The position numbers and the translations under genes were made by a program. From Streptomyces pacificus (GTDB lineage: Bacteria; Actinomycetota; Actinomycetes; Streptomycetales; Streptomycetaceae), in NCBI RefSeq assembly GCF_011766325.1, contig NZ_BLLG01000014.1:62001-126000 (forward strand): DNA of 64,000 bases. Reading direction: 5' to 3'. Positions 1 through 8,771 of the stretch are shown in pieces. Position 1 is the first letter of the stretch. Each line of letters begins with the position of its first letter. The notes below the pieces were generated by a model, which saw only the letters and a program-made list of their open reading frames with translations, had not been told where the DNA came from and searched no databases.

Positions 1-109
1 TCTCCGCGGTGCCGATGGTTCGGCCGCTCTCGTCGACCAGTTCGAGCAAGATCGGTTGCGCGGTGCCGTTCGACGAGCTGTTCGGCGCGGTGGCGGGTGT
101 GATCGGCAT
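1..109 (-). CDS. idi: Isopentenyl-diphosphate delta-isomerase, 5' end only
   Basis: Only the first 36 or so codons lie in the window; the gene runs off the left edge. The visible N-terminus (MPITPATAPNS, then ILLELVDESGRTIGTAE) matches the start of streptomycete type I IPP isomerase, which interconverts isopentenyl and dimethylallyl diphosphate. A GAAGG ribosome site sits 6 nt upstream of the ATG at 109. An earlier in-frame ATG at 115 would overlap that site and is less likely. Its place near a hopanoid operon fits an isoprenoid-supply role, though isomerase is also general metabolism. The call rests on the N-terminus alone. Confidence 0.75.
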   Translation of the reverse strand, partial: MPITPATAPNSSSNGTAQPILLELVDESGRTIGTAE

Positions 110-115
110 GGCCAT

Positions 116-849
116 CCTTCGCTTCGGTCCTCGGCCCTGAGGGGCGCACCCAGTCTGCCGTACAAAAGCGGCTTGTCGGCACTTCACCGCCCCTGGGCAT
201 GTCCGCTCCCGCCGGGCGGGGACCGGCGCCGGTCCCCGCCCGGCACGGAGGGCCGCCCGCCCGGCAGGGGCGTCCGACGCCGTCCGACGCCGGCCGACGC
301 CGGCCGACGTCGGCTCCAGCGCGGTGCCGACCGCGTACGCCCAGCCCTCGGCCCGGCCCTGACCAGAACGCACGACCCCTCGGCGAGGGGCGGGGTGGCC
401 CGGCCGGCCTGCACACCGCGGACCGGGCCCGCCGGGACCGCAGGTGTGAAGACCGGCCTCGGCGCCTGCGGGAACGGCTCGTGCGGATCCGCCGCCCTCA
501 CCCCGGCTGCCGGCAGCAGCGGGTGGCCGGCCGTGGCACCGGAGAGTGCGCTCAATGACAGTAGCCCGCCTCGTGCTCCGCATGACCGCCGGGTTCCAGC
601 TGGAACGTGCAGTGCTCCACGGCGCAGTGCGAGGCGGCGGCCGCGGTCCCCCTACGCGGGCGGCCACCGTGTCCGTGGTCCTGCCCTGCCCCCATGCCAG
701 ACGCCTCCCGGGTCGCCGTACGTTCCGTCCGAGTGGCCGGTGAACTACGGTCCCGGGGCAGCGGGCAACACGGCGTTGAACACCGTTGTCATATGCTTGA
801 CCTGCGGTGATGTCTGCAGATCAGCGCACTGGCCACTCACCGTGAAAGA
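116..849. other. Intergenic region between idi and galE
   Basis: About 730 bases without a convincing intact gene. It should hold the idi promoter. Bases 280-310 carry a short direct repeat (GCCGACGCCG). A possible decayed transporter C-terminus on the minus strand is listed separately. Other open frames here lack a ribosome site and recognisable protein features. Confidence 0.5.
552..650 (-). pseudogene. Possible remnant of a cation-efflux (CDF) transporter C-terminus
   Basis: The minus strand encodes a His/Cys-rich tail reading CAVEHCTFQLEPGGHAEHE, then AGYCH and a stop at 552-554. It resembles, from memory, the cytoplasmic C-terminal end of cation diffusion facilitator metal exporters. 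The frame stays open upstream only to about 788, with no transmembrane segments and no credible start, so an intact transporter is not present. It may be what remains after a deletion. It could also be chance, since the match covers about 30 residues. Confidence 0.3.
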
Positions 850-1842
850 TCAGCCGGGGACGCCGGGTACGCACTCGGGGTGGTGCAGCAGCCAGCCCTC
901 CCAGGCCGACTCGACCATCTCGCGCACCCCGCGAGAGGCCGTCCAGCCCAGTTCCCCGCCGATGCGCCCGACCGAGGCGACGGCCCGTGCCGCGTCCCCG
1001 GGGCGGCGCGGTTCGATGACCGCCGGCGTGCCGTGACCGGTCACCTCGGCGACGATGCGGGCCAGTGTGCGCACGGAGACTCCCTCGCCGCGCCCGACGT
1101 TCACCGTGAGGTCTCCGGCCCCGTCCCGGCGGGCCAGCCGGCGGGCCGCGGTCAGATGGGCATCGGCGAGATCGGCGACGTGGATGTAGTCGCGGATGCA
1201 GGTGCCGTCCGGCGTCGGGTAGTCGTCGCCGAAGATCCTCGGGGCGTCGCCCCGGGTGAGCCGGTCGAAGAACATCGGGATGACGTTGAACACCCCGGTG
1301 TCCGCGAGTTCCGGGCCGGCCGCGCCCGCGACGTTGAAGTAGCGCAGGCAGGTGGTGGCGAAGCCGTGCGCCCGGCCGGCCGCCCGCACCAGCCACTCGC
1401 CGGCGAGCTTGGTCTCCCCGTACGGGTTGATCGGGACCGTCGCGGCGTCCTCCGTGATCAGATCGGCGTCGGCCATCCCGTACACCGCGGCCGAGGACGA
1501 GAAGAGGAAGCGCTCCACCCCCGCGTCGGCGACCGCCTCCAGCAGCACGGTCAGGCCGTGCACGTTCTCCCGGTAGTAGCGCAGCGGCTGTTCCACGGAC
1601 TCGCCGACCTGCTTCTTCGCCGCCAGGTGCACCACCCCGGTCACACCGTGTCCGGAGAGGACCCGGTCCAGCAGCTCCCGGTCCAGAACGGAGCCCCTGA
1701 CCAGCGGCACCCCGTCGGGCAGCCGTGCCGCGTCGCCCGACGAGAGATCGTCGAGCACGGCGACCCGTTCGCCGGCGCCCGTCATGATCCGCGCCACATG
1801 CGCTCCGATGTACCCCGCCCCGCCTGTGATCAGCCACGTCAT
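850..1842 (-). CDS. galE: UDP-glucose 4-epimerase
   Basis: A 330-residue extended short-chain dehydrogenase that interconverts UDP-glucose and UDP-galactose with tightly bound NAD. The Rossmann glycine motif GGAGYIG lies at residues 7-13, the active-site serine region (FSSSAAVYG) near 114-122, and the catalytic YxxxK pair is Tyr141 and Lys145. The conserved RYFNVAGA segment follows. Length and ends are normal for GalE. The ATG at 1842 puts the Rossmann motif at the expected place. It is transcribed away from the polyol-phosphate operon and could supply UDP-galactose to surface glycan synthesis; that link is inference. Confidence 0.93.
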   Translation of the reverse strand: MTWLITGGAGYIGAHVARIMTGAGERVAVLDDLSSGDAARLPDGVPLVRGSVLDRELLDRVLSGHGVTGVVHLAAKKQVGESVEQPLRYYRENVHGLTVLLEAVADAGVERFLFSSSAAVYGMADADLITEDAATVPINPYGETKLAGEWLVRAAGRAHGFATTCLRYFNVAGAAGPELADTGVFNVIPMFFDRLTRGDAPRIFGDDYPTPDGTCIRDYIHVADLADAHLTAARRLARRDGAGDLTVNVGRGEGVSVRTLARIVAEVTGHGTPAVIEPRRPGDAARAVASVGRIGGELGWTASRGVREMVESAWEGWLLHHPECVPGVPG

Positions 1843-2451
1843 GCCCGACACTCTAGGCCGCCTCAGGCGGCGCTCGCCCCCCAAACCCGTTCTTGCGCGG
1901 GCCCGTGCGGGCCGGTGCCGCGTCCAGGCGGCGCTCGCCCCGTCGCGACGCCCGAAACGGCGACTCGCTGCGCTGCCGAATCGGCCGGGGAGCCCCACGC
2001 CGAGGCCGATCCGGCGCCTTCCGGTGCACCGCTCCGGCCGCCGCTCCGCCCGCCGGCGTGCGGACCGCGCCCGGCGCGGCGGGCCGCGCCGGGGCGCCCC
2101 GGGGCACCGGAGGACGGCTTGCGGCGCCGGCCGCCGCCCGGCGGTGGCGGTCCCGATCGCGATGCCGGCCGCCGCCCGCCGTCCGCCAGCCCGCCGTCCG
2201 CCCGTCTGCCCGTCCGGGCAGGGACGCCCGTCTGCCCGTCCGCCCGTCCGCCCGTCCGCCGTCCGCCCGTCCGCGGGCAGGGACGCCCGCCCGGGGACGG
2301 GGCCGGTGGGACCGGCGCGGGTGCCCCACCGGGAAACCTCGGTGGACTCGTGTTTCCGTTCATCCGATAGCCTCAGCCGACGTGCCGCCGCCCGGTCCCG
2401 GGCCGAGCCGCCGTGCCCACCCGTCTGATCACTGCCAAGGAGTGAGTCCGT
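1843..2451. other. Divergent intergenic region with (CCCGTCCG)-type low-complexity repeats
   Basis: About 600 bases separate galE from the divergent polyol-phosphate operon. From about 2190 to 2290 the sequence is a run of GCCCGTCC/CCGTCCGC near-repeats, with GGGCAGGGACGCCCG appearing twice. A possible housekeeping promoter for the downstream operon is TGGACT at 2343-2348 and TAGCCT at 2368-2373 (19-bp spacer, weak). No gene is supported. Confidence 0.45.
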
Positions 2452-4329
2452 CTGTCGACCGCCATCCTCACCGGTCCGCCGGTACCCGGATCGCCGCTGG
2501 AGGGCGATCTGCGGTCGCTGGGCTTCGACGTGCGCCTCGCCGGCGGGGCCGGCGAGGCGGCCGACCTGCTCGCCGGGCTCCCTGCCGCCGAGCGGGTCGC
2601 GCTCGTGGACCCGCGCTTCGTCGGCCATGTCCACGCCCTGCGTATCGGTCTGACGGACCCCCGCTTCCCGGCCGCCGCGATCCCCGGTGCCGCCGCCGCC
2701 CTGCCGGAGGCGCGCCCCGCGCTGCTGGCGGCCCTCCGGGAGGCGGCTGCCGGTGGGCGACCGGCGGACGGGCACCCCGCAGGGCAGCCGTCAAAGGACG
2801 GTGCGGTTCCGGCCGGCGGGGTCCTGCACACCCACCCCGCCCGGGCCGACGTGCTCCCCGACCTCGCCGCCGCCGCCCTCGCCGACGCCGGTGCCCCTCC
2901 CCACCGCCCTGAACTGGGGCCCCTGGTGGCGACCGTGCCGAGCGACCCCCAGGCCCGCAACGAGGCCCGCCAGGCCCTGGCGGCCGTCGATGACGAGGAC
3001 GTCCGGCTGCGGTCCGCCGTCAAGGCGCGCGACGGGTTCTTCACCACCTTCTGCATCAGCCCCTACTCGCGCTACCTCGCCCGCTGGTGCGCCCGGCGCG
3101 GGCTGACCCCCAACCAGGTCACCACCGCCTCGCTGGCCACCGCCCTGACAGCGGCCGCCGCCGCGGCCACCGGCACCCGGGGCGGCTTCGCCGCCGCCGG
3201 CGTGCTGCTGATCCTCTCCTTCGTCCTGGACTGCACCGACGGGCAGCTCGCCCGCTACTCCCTCCAGTACTCGACGCTCGGCGCCTGGCTCGACGCCACC
3301 TTCGACCGGGCCAAGGAGTACGCGTACTACGCGGGCCTCGCGCTCGGCGCCGCACGCGGCGGGGACGACGTCTGGGCCCTGGCGCTCGGCGCGATGGTGC
3401 TGCAGACCTGCCGGCACGTGGTCGACTTCTCCTTCAACGAGGCCAATCACGACGCCACCGGCAACACCAGCCCCACCGCGGCCCTCTCCGACCGGCTCGA
3501 CAGCGTCGGCTGGACGGTCTGGGTCCGGCGCATGATCGTGCTGCCGATCGGCGAACGCTGGGCGCTCATCGCCGTGCTGACCGCCGCCACCACCCCGCGG
3601 ATCGTCTTCTGCGTGCTGCTGGCCGGCTGCGCCTTCGCCGCCGCCTACACCACCGCCGGCCGGGTACTGCGCTCGCTCACCCGCAAGGCCCGCAGGACCG
3701 ACCGGGCCGCACGGGCGCTCGCCGACCTCGCCGACTCCGGTCCGCTGGCGGAGGGCTTCGCCGCCCGCTTCGGGGGCGCGGCCCGCCGGCTGCCCGCGCT
3801 CGCGCCCCCCGCGCTCGCCCTGGCCGGCGCAGCCGCGGTCATCCTCACCGCGGCGCTCGCCCCCTACGGCGGCCCCTGGCCCGTCGCCGCCGCCCTGGCC
3901 TACGCCCTCGCCTCGGGCCTTGCCGTCGCCCGCCCCCTCAAGGGCGCCCTCGACTGGCTGGTGCCCCCGGCCTTCCGCGCGGCGGAGTACGGCACGATCC
4001 TGGTCCTCGCCGCCCGCGCGGACGTGAGCGGGGCGCTTCCCGCGGCTTTCGGCCTGGTGGCCGCGGTCGCCTACCATCACTACGACACGGTCTACCGCAT
4101 CCGCGGGGGTACCGGCGCGCCCCCGCACCGGCTGGTCCGGGCGGCTGCCGGGCACGAGGGGCGGACCGTCCTGGTCGCGCTGGCGGCCGCCCTGCTCGGC
4201 GCCCCGCAGTTCACGATCGCGCTGACCGTCCTCGCGGCGGCCGTGGCACTGGTGGTGGTCGCGGAGTCCGTCCGCTTCTGGGTCTCCTCCGGAGCACCCG
4301 CCGTACACGACGAAGGAGAGCCTGCATGA
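2452..4329 (+). CDS. DUF5941-type CDP-alcohol phosphatidyltransferase, apparent CTG start
   Basis: A large (about 625 aa) membrane enzyme. Residues 1-190 form a soluble domain; the centre carries the complete CDP-alcohol phosphatidyltransferase signature (DCTDGQLAR, then GAWLDATFD), which binds metal and transfers a phospho-alcohol from a CDP donor. Several hydrophobic segments follow, and the C-terminal part matches what I recall as the DUF5941 family. An in-frame TGA at 2443 blocks upstream extension. The only ATG/GTG/TTG is GTG 2530, but AAGGAG at 2437-2442 sits 9 nt before CTG 2452, and the family N-terminus (STAILTGPPVPG) begins there, so CTG initiation is favoured. It is the first gene of a seven-gene operon and overlaps the next by ATGA. 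Confidence 0.8.
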   Translation: MSTAILTGPPVPGSPLEGDLRSLGFDVRLAGGAGEAADLLAGLPAAERVALVDPRFVGHVHALRIGLTDPRFPAAAIPGAAAALPEARPALLAALREAAAGGRPADGHPAGQPSKDGAVPAGGVLHTHPARADVLPDLAAAALADAGAPPHRPELGPLVATVPSDPQARNEARQALAAVDDEDVRLRSAVKARDGFFTTFCISPYSRYLARWCARRGLTPNQVTTASLATALTAAAAAATGTRGGFAAAGVLLILSFVLDCTDGQLARYSLQYSTLGAWLDATFDRAKEYAYYAGLALGAARGGDDVWALALGAMVLQTCRHVVDFSFNEANHDATGNTSPTAALSDRLDSVGWTVWVRRMIVLPIGERWALIAVLTAATTPRIVFCVLLAGCAFAAAYTTAGRVLRSLTRKARRTDRAARALADLADSGPLAEGFAARFGGAARRLPALAPPALALAGAAAVILTAALAPYGGPWPVAAALAYALASGLAVARPLKGALDWLVPPAFRAAEYGTILVLAARADVSGALPAAFGLVAAVAYHHYDTVYRIRGGTGAPPHRLVRAAAGHEGRTVLVALAAALLGAPQFTIALTVLAAAVALVVVAESVRFWVSSGAPAVHDEGEPA

Positions 4330-5063
4330 TCGGCCTTGTTCTGGCAGCCGGTGCCGGACGGCGTCTGCGCCCCCACACCGACACGCTTCCGAAGGCCCTC
4401 GTGCCCGTGGACGGGGACCTGTCGGTCCTCGACCTGACGCTGAGGAACTTCAGCGAGATCGGCCTCACCGAGGCCGCCGTCGTCGTCGGCTACCGCAAGG
4501 AGGCCGTGTACGCGCGCAAGGACGAACTCCAGGCCGCCTACGGCCTGAAGCTCACCCTGATCGACAACGACAGGGCGGAGGAGTGGAACAACGCCTACTC
4601 CCTGTGGTGCGCCCGCGACGTGCTGAAGCAGGGCGCGGTCCTCGCCAACGGCGACACCGTGCACCCGGTCTCCGTCGAGCGGACCCTGCTCGACTCCCGC
4701 GGCGGCGGCCGGCGGATCATCCTCGCCCTCGACACGGCCAAGCGGCTCGCCGACGAGGAGATGAAGGTCATCGCCGCGGACGGCCGGGGCGTCCGGCAGA
4801 TCACCAAGCTGATGGACCCGGCCGCCGCCACCGGGGAGTACATCGGTGTCACCCTCATCGAGCCCGAGGCCGCCGAGGCGCTCGCCGACGCGCTGAAGGC
4901 CACCTTCGAGCGCGACCCCGACCTCTACTACGAGGACGGCTACCAGGAGCTGGTCGACCGCGGCTTCCGGATCGACGTGGCGCCGATCGGCGACGTCCCC
5001 TGGGTCGAGATCGACAACCACGACGACCTCGCGAGGGGCCGGGAGATCGCGTGCCTGTACTGA
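4326..5063 (+). CDS. Sugar/alcohol-phosphate nucleotidyltransferase
   Basis: A 245-residue nucleotidyltransferase. The N-terminal LVLAAGAGRRLRPHT motif followed by LPKAL (Lys) is the NTP-binding signature shared by CTP:phosphocholine, CTP:inositol-phosphate and glucose-1-phosphate transferases. LANGDTVH holds the metal-binding aspartate, and VEIDNHDDL near the C-terminus is the usual closing motif. It starts inside the stop codon of the preceding phosphatidyltransferase (ATGA). Its likely job is to activate a phosphorylated alcohol, probably as a CDP derivative, for one of the two phosphatidyltransferases beside it. The exact substrate cannot be read from sequence. Confidence 0.82.
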   Translation: MIGLVLAAGAGRRLRPHTDTLPKALVPVDGDLSVLDLTLRNFSEIGLTEAAVVVGYRKEAVYARKDELQAAYGLKLTLIDNDRAEEWNNAYSLWCARDVLKQGAVLANGDTVHPVSVERTLLDSRGGGRRIILALDTAKRLADEEMKVIAADGRGVRQITKLMDPAAATGEYIGVTLIEPEAAEALADALKATFERDPDLYYEDGYQELVDRGFRIDVAPIGDVPWVEIDNHDDLARGREIACLY

Positions 5064-6112
5064 CCCGGCTCATCCCGTCGCCGGTCGTCGTCGACATCCG
5101 CCCGGGTGCTCTGGAGGACCTGCCGGGGCTGCTCGCCGACCAGCGCATCTCGTCCGGGGGCCGGCTCGCGGTCGCGACGAGCAACGGCTCCGGGCAGGTG
5201 CTGCGCGAGCGCCTCGCCCCGCTGCTGCCCGACGCGGACTGGTACGAGGTGGCGGGCGGCACGATCGACGCGGCGGTCGGGCTCGCGGACGAGATCAGGG
5301 GCAAGCGGTACGACGCGGTCGTCGGCCTCGGCGGTGGCAAGATCATCGACGTGGCCAAGTACGCCTCGGCCCGGGTCGGGCTGCCCCTGGTGGCCGTGGC
5401 GACCAACCTCGCGCACGACGGCCTGTGCTCCCCGGTCGCGACGCTCGACAACGACAACGGACGCGGCTCCTACGGCGTCCCCACGCCGATCGCCGTGGTG
5501 ATCGACCTGGAGGTCATCCGCGAGGCCCCGGTGCGCTTCGTCCGCGCGGGCATCGGCGACACCGTCTCCAACATCTCCGCCATCGCCGACTGGGAGCTGT
5601 CCCATCGGGTCAGCGGCGAGAAGGTCGACGGCCTGGCCGCGGCCATGGCCCGTACCGCAGGCGAGTCGGTGCTGCGCCACCCCGGGGGCGCCGGCGACGA
5701 CGGCTTCCTCACGGTGCTGGCCGAGGGCCTGGTCCTGACCGGCATCGCCATGTCGATCAGCGGCGACACCCGCCCCTCCTCCGGCGCCTGCCACGAGATC
5801 AGCCACGCCTTCGACCTGCTGTACCCCAAGCGCTGCGCGCTGCACGGCGAACAGGTCGGCCTGGGTGCCGCGTTCGCGATGCACCTGCGCGGCGCCCGTG
5901 AGGAGTCCGCGCTGTTCGCCGAGGTGCTCGGCAGGCACGGGCTTCCGGTGCTCCCCGGCGAGATCGGCTTCTCCGTCGAGGAGTTCGTCAGGGCCGTGGA
6001 GTACGCACCGCAGACCCGCCCCGGCCGCTTCACCATCCTCGAGCACCTCGACCTGTCCACCGACCAGATCAGGGACGCGTACGCCGACTATGCCAAGACC
6101 ATCCGTAGCTGA
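5051..6112 (+). CDS. sn-Glycerol-1-phosphate dehydrogenase-like enzyme
   Basis: A 353-residue member of the iron-alcohol-dehydrogenase fold, closest in motif to AraM and archaeal glycerol-1-phosphate dehydrogenase. GLGGGKIIDVAKYAS is the NAD-binding and DxAK segment, NLAHDGLCSPVAT the family's HDGxxSP motif, and SGACHEISHAFD plus LHGEQVG carry the metal-binding histidines. It would reduce dihydroxyacetone phosphate, or a related keto-phosphate, to a polyol phosphate. GTG 5051 overlaps the previous gene by 13 nt. Placed between a nucleotidyltransferase and a second phosphatidyltransferase, it probably supplies the alcohol phosphate for the pathway. Confidence 0.82.
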   Translation: MPVLTRLIPSPVVVDIRPGALEDLPGLLADQRISSGGRLAVATSNGSGQVLRERLAPLLPDADWYEVAGGTIDAAVGLADEIRGKRYDAVVGLGGGKIIDVAKYASARVGLPLVAVATNLAHDGLCSPVATLDNDNGRGSYGVPTPIAVVIDLEVIREAPVRFVRAGIGDTVSNISAIADWELSHRVSGEKVDGLAAAMARTAGESVLRHPGGAGDDGFLTVLAEGLVLTGIAMSISGDTRPSSGACHEISHAFDLLYPKRCALHGEQVGLGAAFAMHLRGAREESALFAEVLGRHGLPVLPGEIGFSVEEFVRAVEYAPQTRPGRFTILEHLDLSTDQIRDAYADYAKTIRS

Positions 6113-6869
6113 GCTCCGCCCGGTCGTCCACCCGGCCGGGGTGAAGGACCGGCGCAGCGGCGAGCACTGGGGCGGCCGCCTCTACATGCGCGAGATCTCG
6201 CTGCGCGTCACCCGCGTCCTGGTCGGCACCGGGGTCACGCCGAACCAGCTGACGTATCTGATGACGCTGGCGGGGGTGCTGGCCCTGCCGGCCCTGCTGG
6301 TGCCGGGTGTCTGGGGCGCCGTCCTCGCCGTGCTGATGGTCCAGCTCTACCTGCTGCTGGACTGCGTGGACGGCGAGGTCGCCCGATGGAAGCAGCGGTA
6401 CTCCCTGTCCGGTGTGTATCTGGACCGGGTCGGCGCCTACCTCTGCGATGCGGCGGTTCTCACCGGCTTCGGCCTGCGCGCCGCCGACCTGTGGGGAGGC
6501 GGGCGGATCGACTGGCTCTGGGCCTTCCTCGGCACCCTCGCCGCGCTCGGCGCGATCCTGATCAAGGCCGAGACCGACCTGGTCGGCGTCGCCCGTCACC
6601 AGGCCGGGATGGAGCCGGTCAAGGACGCGGCCGCCGAGCCGCGTTCGTCCGGGATGGCCCTCGCCCGCAGGGCCGCCGCCGCGCTGAAGTTCCACCGGCT
6701 CGTCCTCGGTATCGAGGCGTCGCTGCTGATCCTGGTGCTGGCGGTCGCCGACCAGCTGCGGGGCGACCTGTTCTTCACCCGCCTCGGCGTGGCGGTGCTG
6801 GCCGCCGTCGCCCTGCTGCAGACGGTGCTGCACCTGGTCTCCGTCCTCGTCTCCAGCAGACTGAGGTGA
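6090..6869 (+). CDS. Second CDP-alcohol phosphatidyltransferase, variant active site
   Basis: A 259-residue membrane protein with several hydrophobic helices and the CDP-alcohol phosphatidyltransferase motif DCVDGEVAR followed by GVYLDRVGA. The first three signature aspartates are present, but the position of the fourth (four residues after GVYLD), normally the catalytic base, is alanine. The DNA reads this unambiguously. Either this subfamily uses another residue or activity is altered. ATG 6090 overlaps the dehydrogenase by 23 nt; the sequence MPRPSVAELRPVVHPAGVKD leads directly into the conserved core. It acts in the same operon as an intact paralogue. Confidence 0.82.
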   Translation: MPRPSVAELRPVVHPAGVKDRRSGEHWGGRLYMREISLRVTRVLVGTGVTPNQLTYLMTLAGVLALPALLVPGVWGAVLAVLMVQLYLLLDCVDGEVARWKQRYSLSGVYLDRVGAYLCDAAVLTGFGLRAADLWGGGRIDWLWAFLGTLAALGAILIKAETDLVGVARHQAGMEPVKDAAAEPRSSGMALARRAAAALKFHRLVLGIEASLLILVLAVADQLRGDLFFTRLGVAVLAAVALLQTVLHLVSVLVSSRLR

Positions 6870-6874
6870 GCCGG

Positions 6875-7747
6875 ATGAAGCTCGGTGCCGTCATCATCAC
6901 CATGGGCGACCGGCCCGACGAGCTGCGCGCCCTGGTCGACTCGGTCGCGGGGCAGGACGGCGACCCGGTCGAGGTGGTGGTCGTGGGCAACGGCGCCCCC
7001 GTCGCGGGAGTGCCCGACGGCGTACGCACCCTCGACCTGCCCGAGAACCTGGGCATCCCCGCCGGCCGGAACGCCGGAGTCGAAATGTTCGGCCCGGCCG
7101 GCGGCGACGTCGACGCGGTCCTCTTCCTCGACGACGACGGCCTGCTGCCGAACAGCGGCACCGCCGAGCTGGTCCGCCGGGCCTTCGAGGAGGACCCGGC
7201 CCTCGGGATCATCAGCTTCCGGATCGCCGACCCGGACACCGGGCTCACCCAGCGTCGGCACGTCCCCCGGCTGCGGGCGTCCGACCCGATGCGCTCCTCG
7301 CGCGTCACGACCTTCCTCGGCGGTGCCAGCGCCGTCCGCACGAAGGTCCTGGAACAGGTCGGCGGGCTGCCGGACGCGTTCTTCTACGCGCACGAGGAGA
7401 CCGACCTCGCCTGGCGGGCCCTCGACGCCGGGTGGATGATCGACTACCGCTCCGACATGGTGCTGCACCACCCGGCGACGCCGCCCTCCCGGCACGCGGT
7501 CTACCACCGCATGGTGGCCCGCAACCGGGTGTGGCTGGCCCGTCGCCGCCTGCCCGCGCCCCTGGTGCCCGCCTACCTCGGGGTGTGGATCCTGCTCACG
7601 CTCCTCAGGCGGCCCTCCGCCCCGGCGCTCCGGGCCTGGTCCGCCGGCTTCCGGGAGGGCTGGGCCACTCCCTGCGGACCCCGCCGTCCCATGGGGTGGC
7701 GTACCGTCTGGCGCCTGACGCGACTGGGCCGACCGCCTGTCGTGTGA
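6875..7747 (+). CDS. Family 2 glycosyltransferase
   Basis: A 290-residue GT-A glycosyltransferase. The N-terminus (VIITMGDRPDELRALVDSV) is the nucleotide-sugar binding strand, FLDDDG near residue 88 is the DxD metal motif, and HEETDLAWRALDAGW carries the ED catalytic-base region. One hydrophobic stretch near the C-terminus (VPAYLGVWILLTLL) may be a membrane anchor. ATG 6875 lies 5 nt after the preceding stop; an in-frame GTG at 6866 is an alternative start. It probably adds sugar to the polyol-phosphate product before export by the adjacent ABC transporter. Confidence 0.87.
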   Translation: MKLGAVIITMGDRPDELRALVDSVAGQDGDPVEVVVVGNGAPVAGVPDGVRTLDLPENLGIPAGRNAGVEMFGPAGGDVDAVLFLDDDGLLPNSGTAELVRRAFEEDPALGIISFRIADPDTGLTQRRHVPRLRASDPMRSSRVTTFLGGASAVRTKVLEQVGGLPDAFFYAHEETDLAWRALDAGWMIDYRSDMVLHHPATPPSRHAVYHRMVARNRVWLARRRLPAPLVPAYLGVWILLTLLRRPSAPALRAWSAGFREGWATPCGPRRPMGWRTVWRLTRLGRPPVV

Positions 7748-7841
7748 CGGTCCGGGATCTGAGAGCATCGGGCGTACCTCCGGGACCCGGCCGCCAACTG
7801 AGGGCCGCCGCCGCGCATCCTGAACACGAAAGTCTCGACTT

Positions 7842-8771
7842 GTGAGTGACACAACCCACGACGGCGCGATCGCCACGAGCGCCCGGCCGTCCCCCGACGA
7901 CGGTCTGACGCCGGGGGAGCTGGCCGCCAGGTACGGCCTGTCGGTGAGCGGTGCCCGCCCCGGGCTGGTCGAATACGTCAGGCAGCTCTGGGGCCGCCGG
8001 CACTTCATCCTGGCCTTCTCCCAGGCGAAGCTGACCGCCCAGTACAGCCAGGCGAAGCTCGGCCAGCTGTGGCAGGTCGCGACACCGCTGCTGAACGCCC
8101 TCGTGTACTACCTCATCTTCGGCCTCATCCTCGGCGCGGGCCGCGGGATGTCCAAGGAGATCTACATCCCGTTCCTGGTGACGGGCGTGTTCGTGTTCAC
8201 GTTCACGCAGACGTCGGTCATGGCGGGTGTCCGGGCCATCTCCGGGAACCTGGGACTGGTGCGCGCCCTGCATTTCCCGCGCGCCTCGCTGCCGATCTCG
8301 TTCGCGCTCCAGCAGCTCCAGCAGCTGCTGTTCTCGATGGTGGTCCTGCTGCTCATCGTGGTCGGCTTCGGCAGCTACCCGTCGCTGAGCTGGCTGCTGG
8401 TGCTGCCCGCGCTGGGACTGCAGTTCGTCTTCAACGTCGGCCTTGCGATGATCATGGCGCGGCTCGGCAGCAAGACCCCCGACCTGGCCCAGCTGATGCC
8501 GTTCATCATGCGGACCTGGATGTACGCCTCGGGCGTCATGTTCTCGATCAAGGAGATGCTGTCGGAACGGCCCGCGTGGATCGCCGAGGTCCTGATGTAC
8601 AACCCCGCGGCCATCTACATGGACCTGGTCCGCTTCGCCCTGATCGACCGGTACGACGCGTCGAACCTGGCCTCGCACGTGTGGCTCGCCGGCGGGCTGT
8701 GGGCGCTGCTGGTGGGTGCCGCCGGGTTCGTGTACTTCTGGAAGGCGGAGGAGCGCTATGGCCGTGGCTGA
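7842..8771 (+). CDS. ABC-2 type exporter, membrane subunit (TagG/Wzm-like)
   Basis: A 309-residue permease with six predicted membrane spans after a roughly 50-residue cytoplasmic N-terminus. The segment AKLGQLWQVATPLLNALVYY is typical of polysaccharide and teichoic-acid exporters of the TagG/Wzm kind. GTG 7842 begins MSDTTHDG; the ribosome site is poor (GAAAG). It follows the glycosyltransferase after 94 nt and overlaps its ATPase gene by 14 nt, so the two form one transporter. Its cargo is likely the lipid-linked product of the upstream enzymes. Confidence 0.9.
   Translation: MSDTTHDGAIATSARPSPDDGLTPGELAARYGLSVSGARPGLVEYVRQLWGRRHFILAFSQAKLTAQYSQAKLGQLWQVATPLLNALVYYLIFGLILGAGRGMSKEIYIPFLVTGVFVFTFTQTSVMAGVRAISGNLGLVRALHFPRASLPISFALQQLQQLLFSMVVLLLIVVGFGSYPSLSWLLVLPALGLQFVFNVGLAMIMARLGSKTPDLAQLMPFIMRTWMYASGVMFSIKEMLSERPAWIAEVLMYNPAAIYMDLVRFALIDRYDASNLASHVWLAGGLWALLVGAAGFVYFWKAEERYGRG

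Noticed and set aside
821..1837. Long open frame of over 300 codons overlapping galE
   Set aside because: It lies on the same strand in another frame of galE, is rich in Arg/Gly/Pro with no family motif, and is a high-GC shadow. Similar shadows occur over most genes here.
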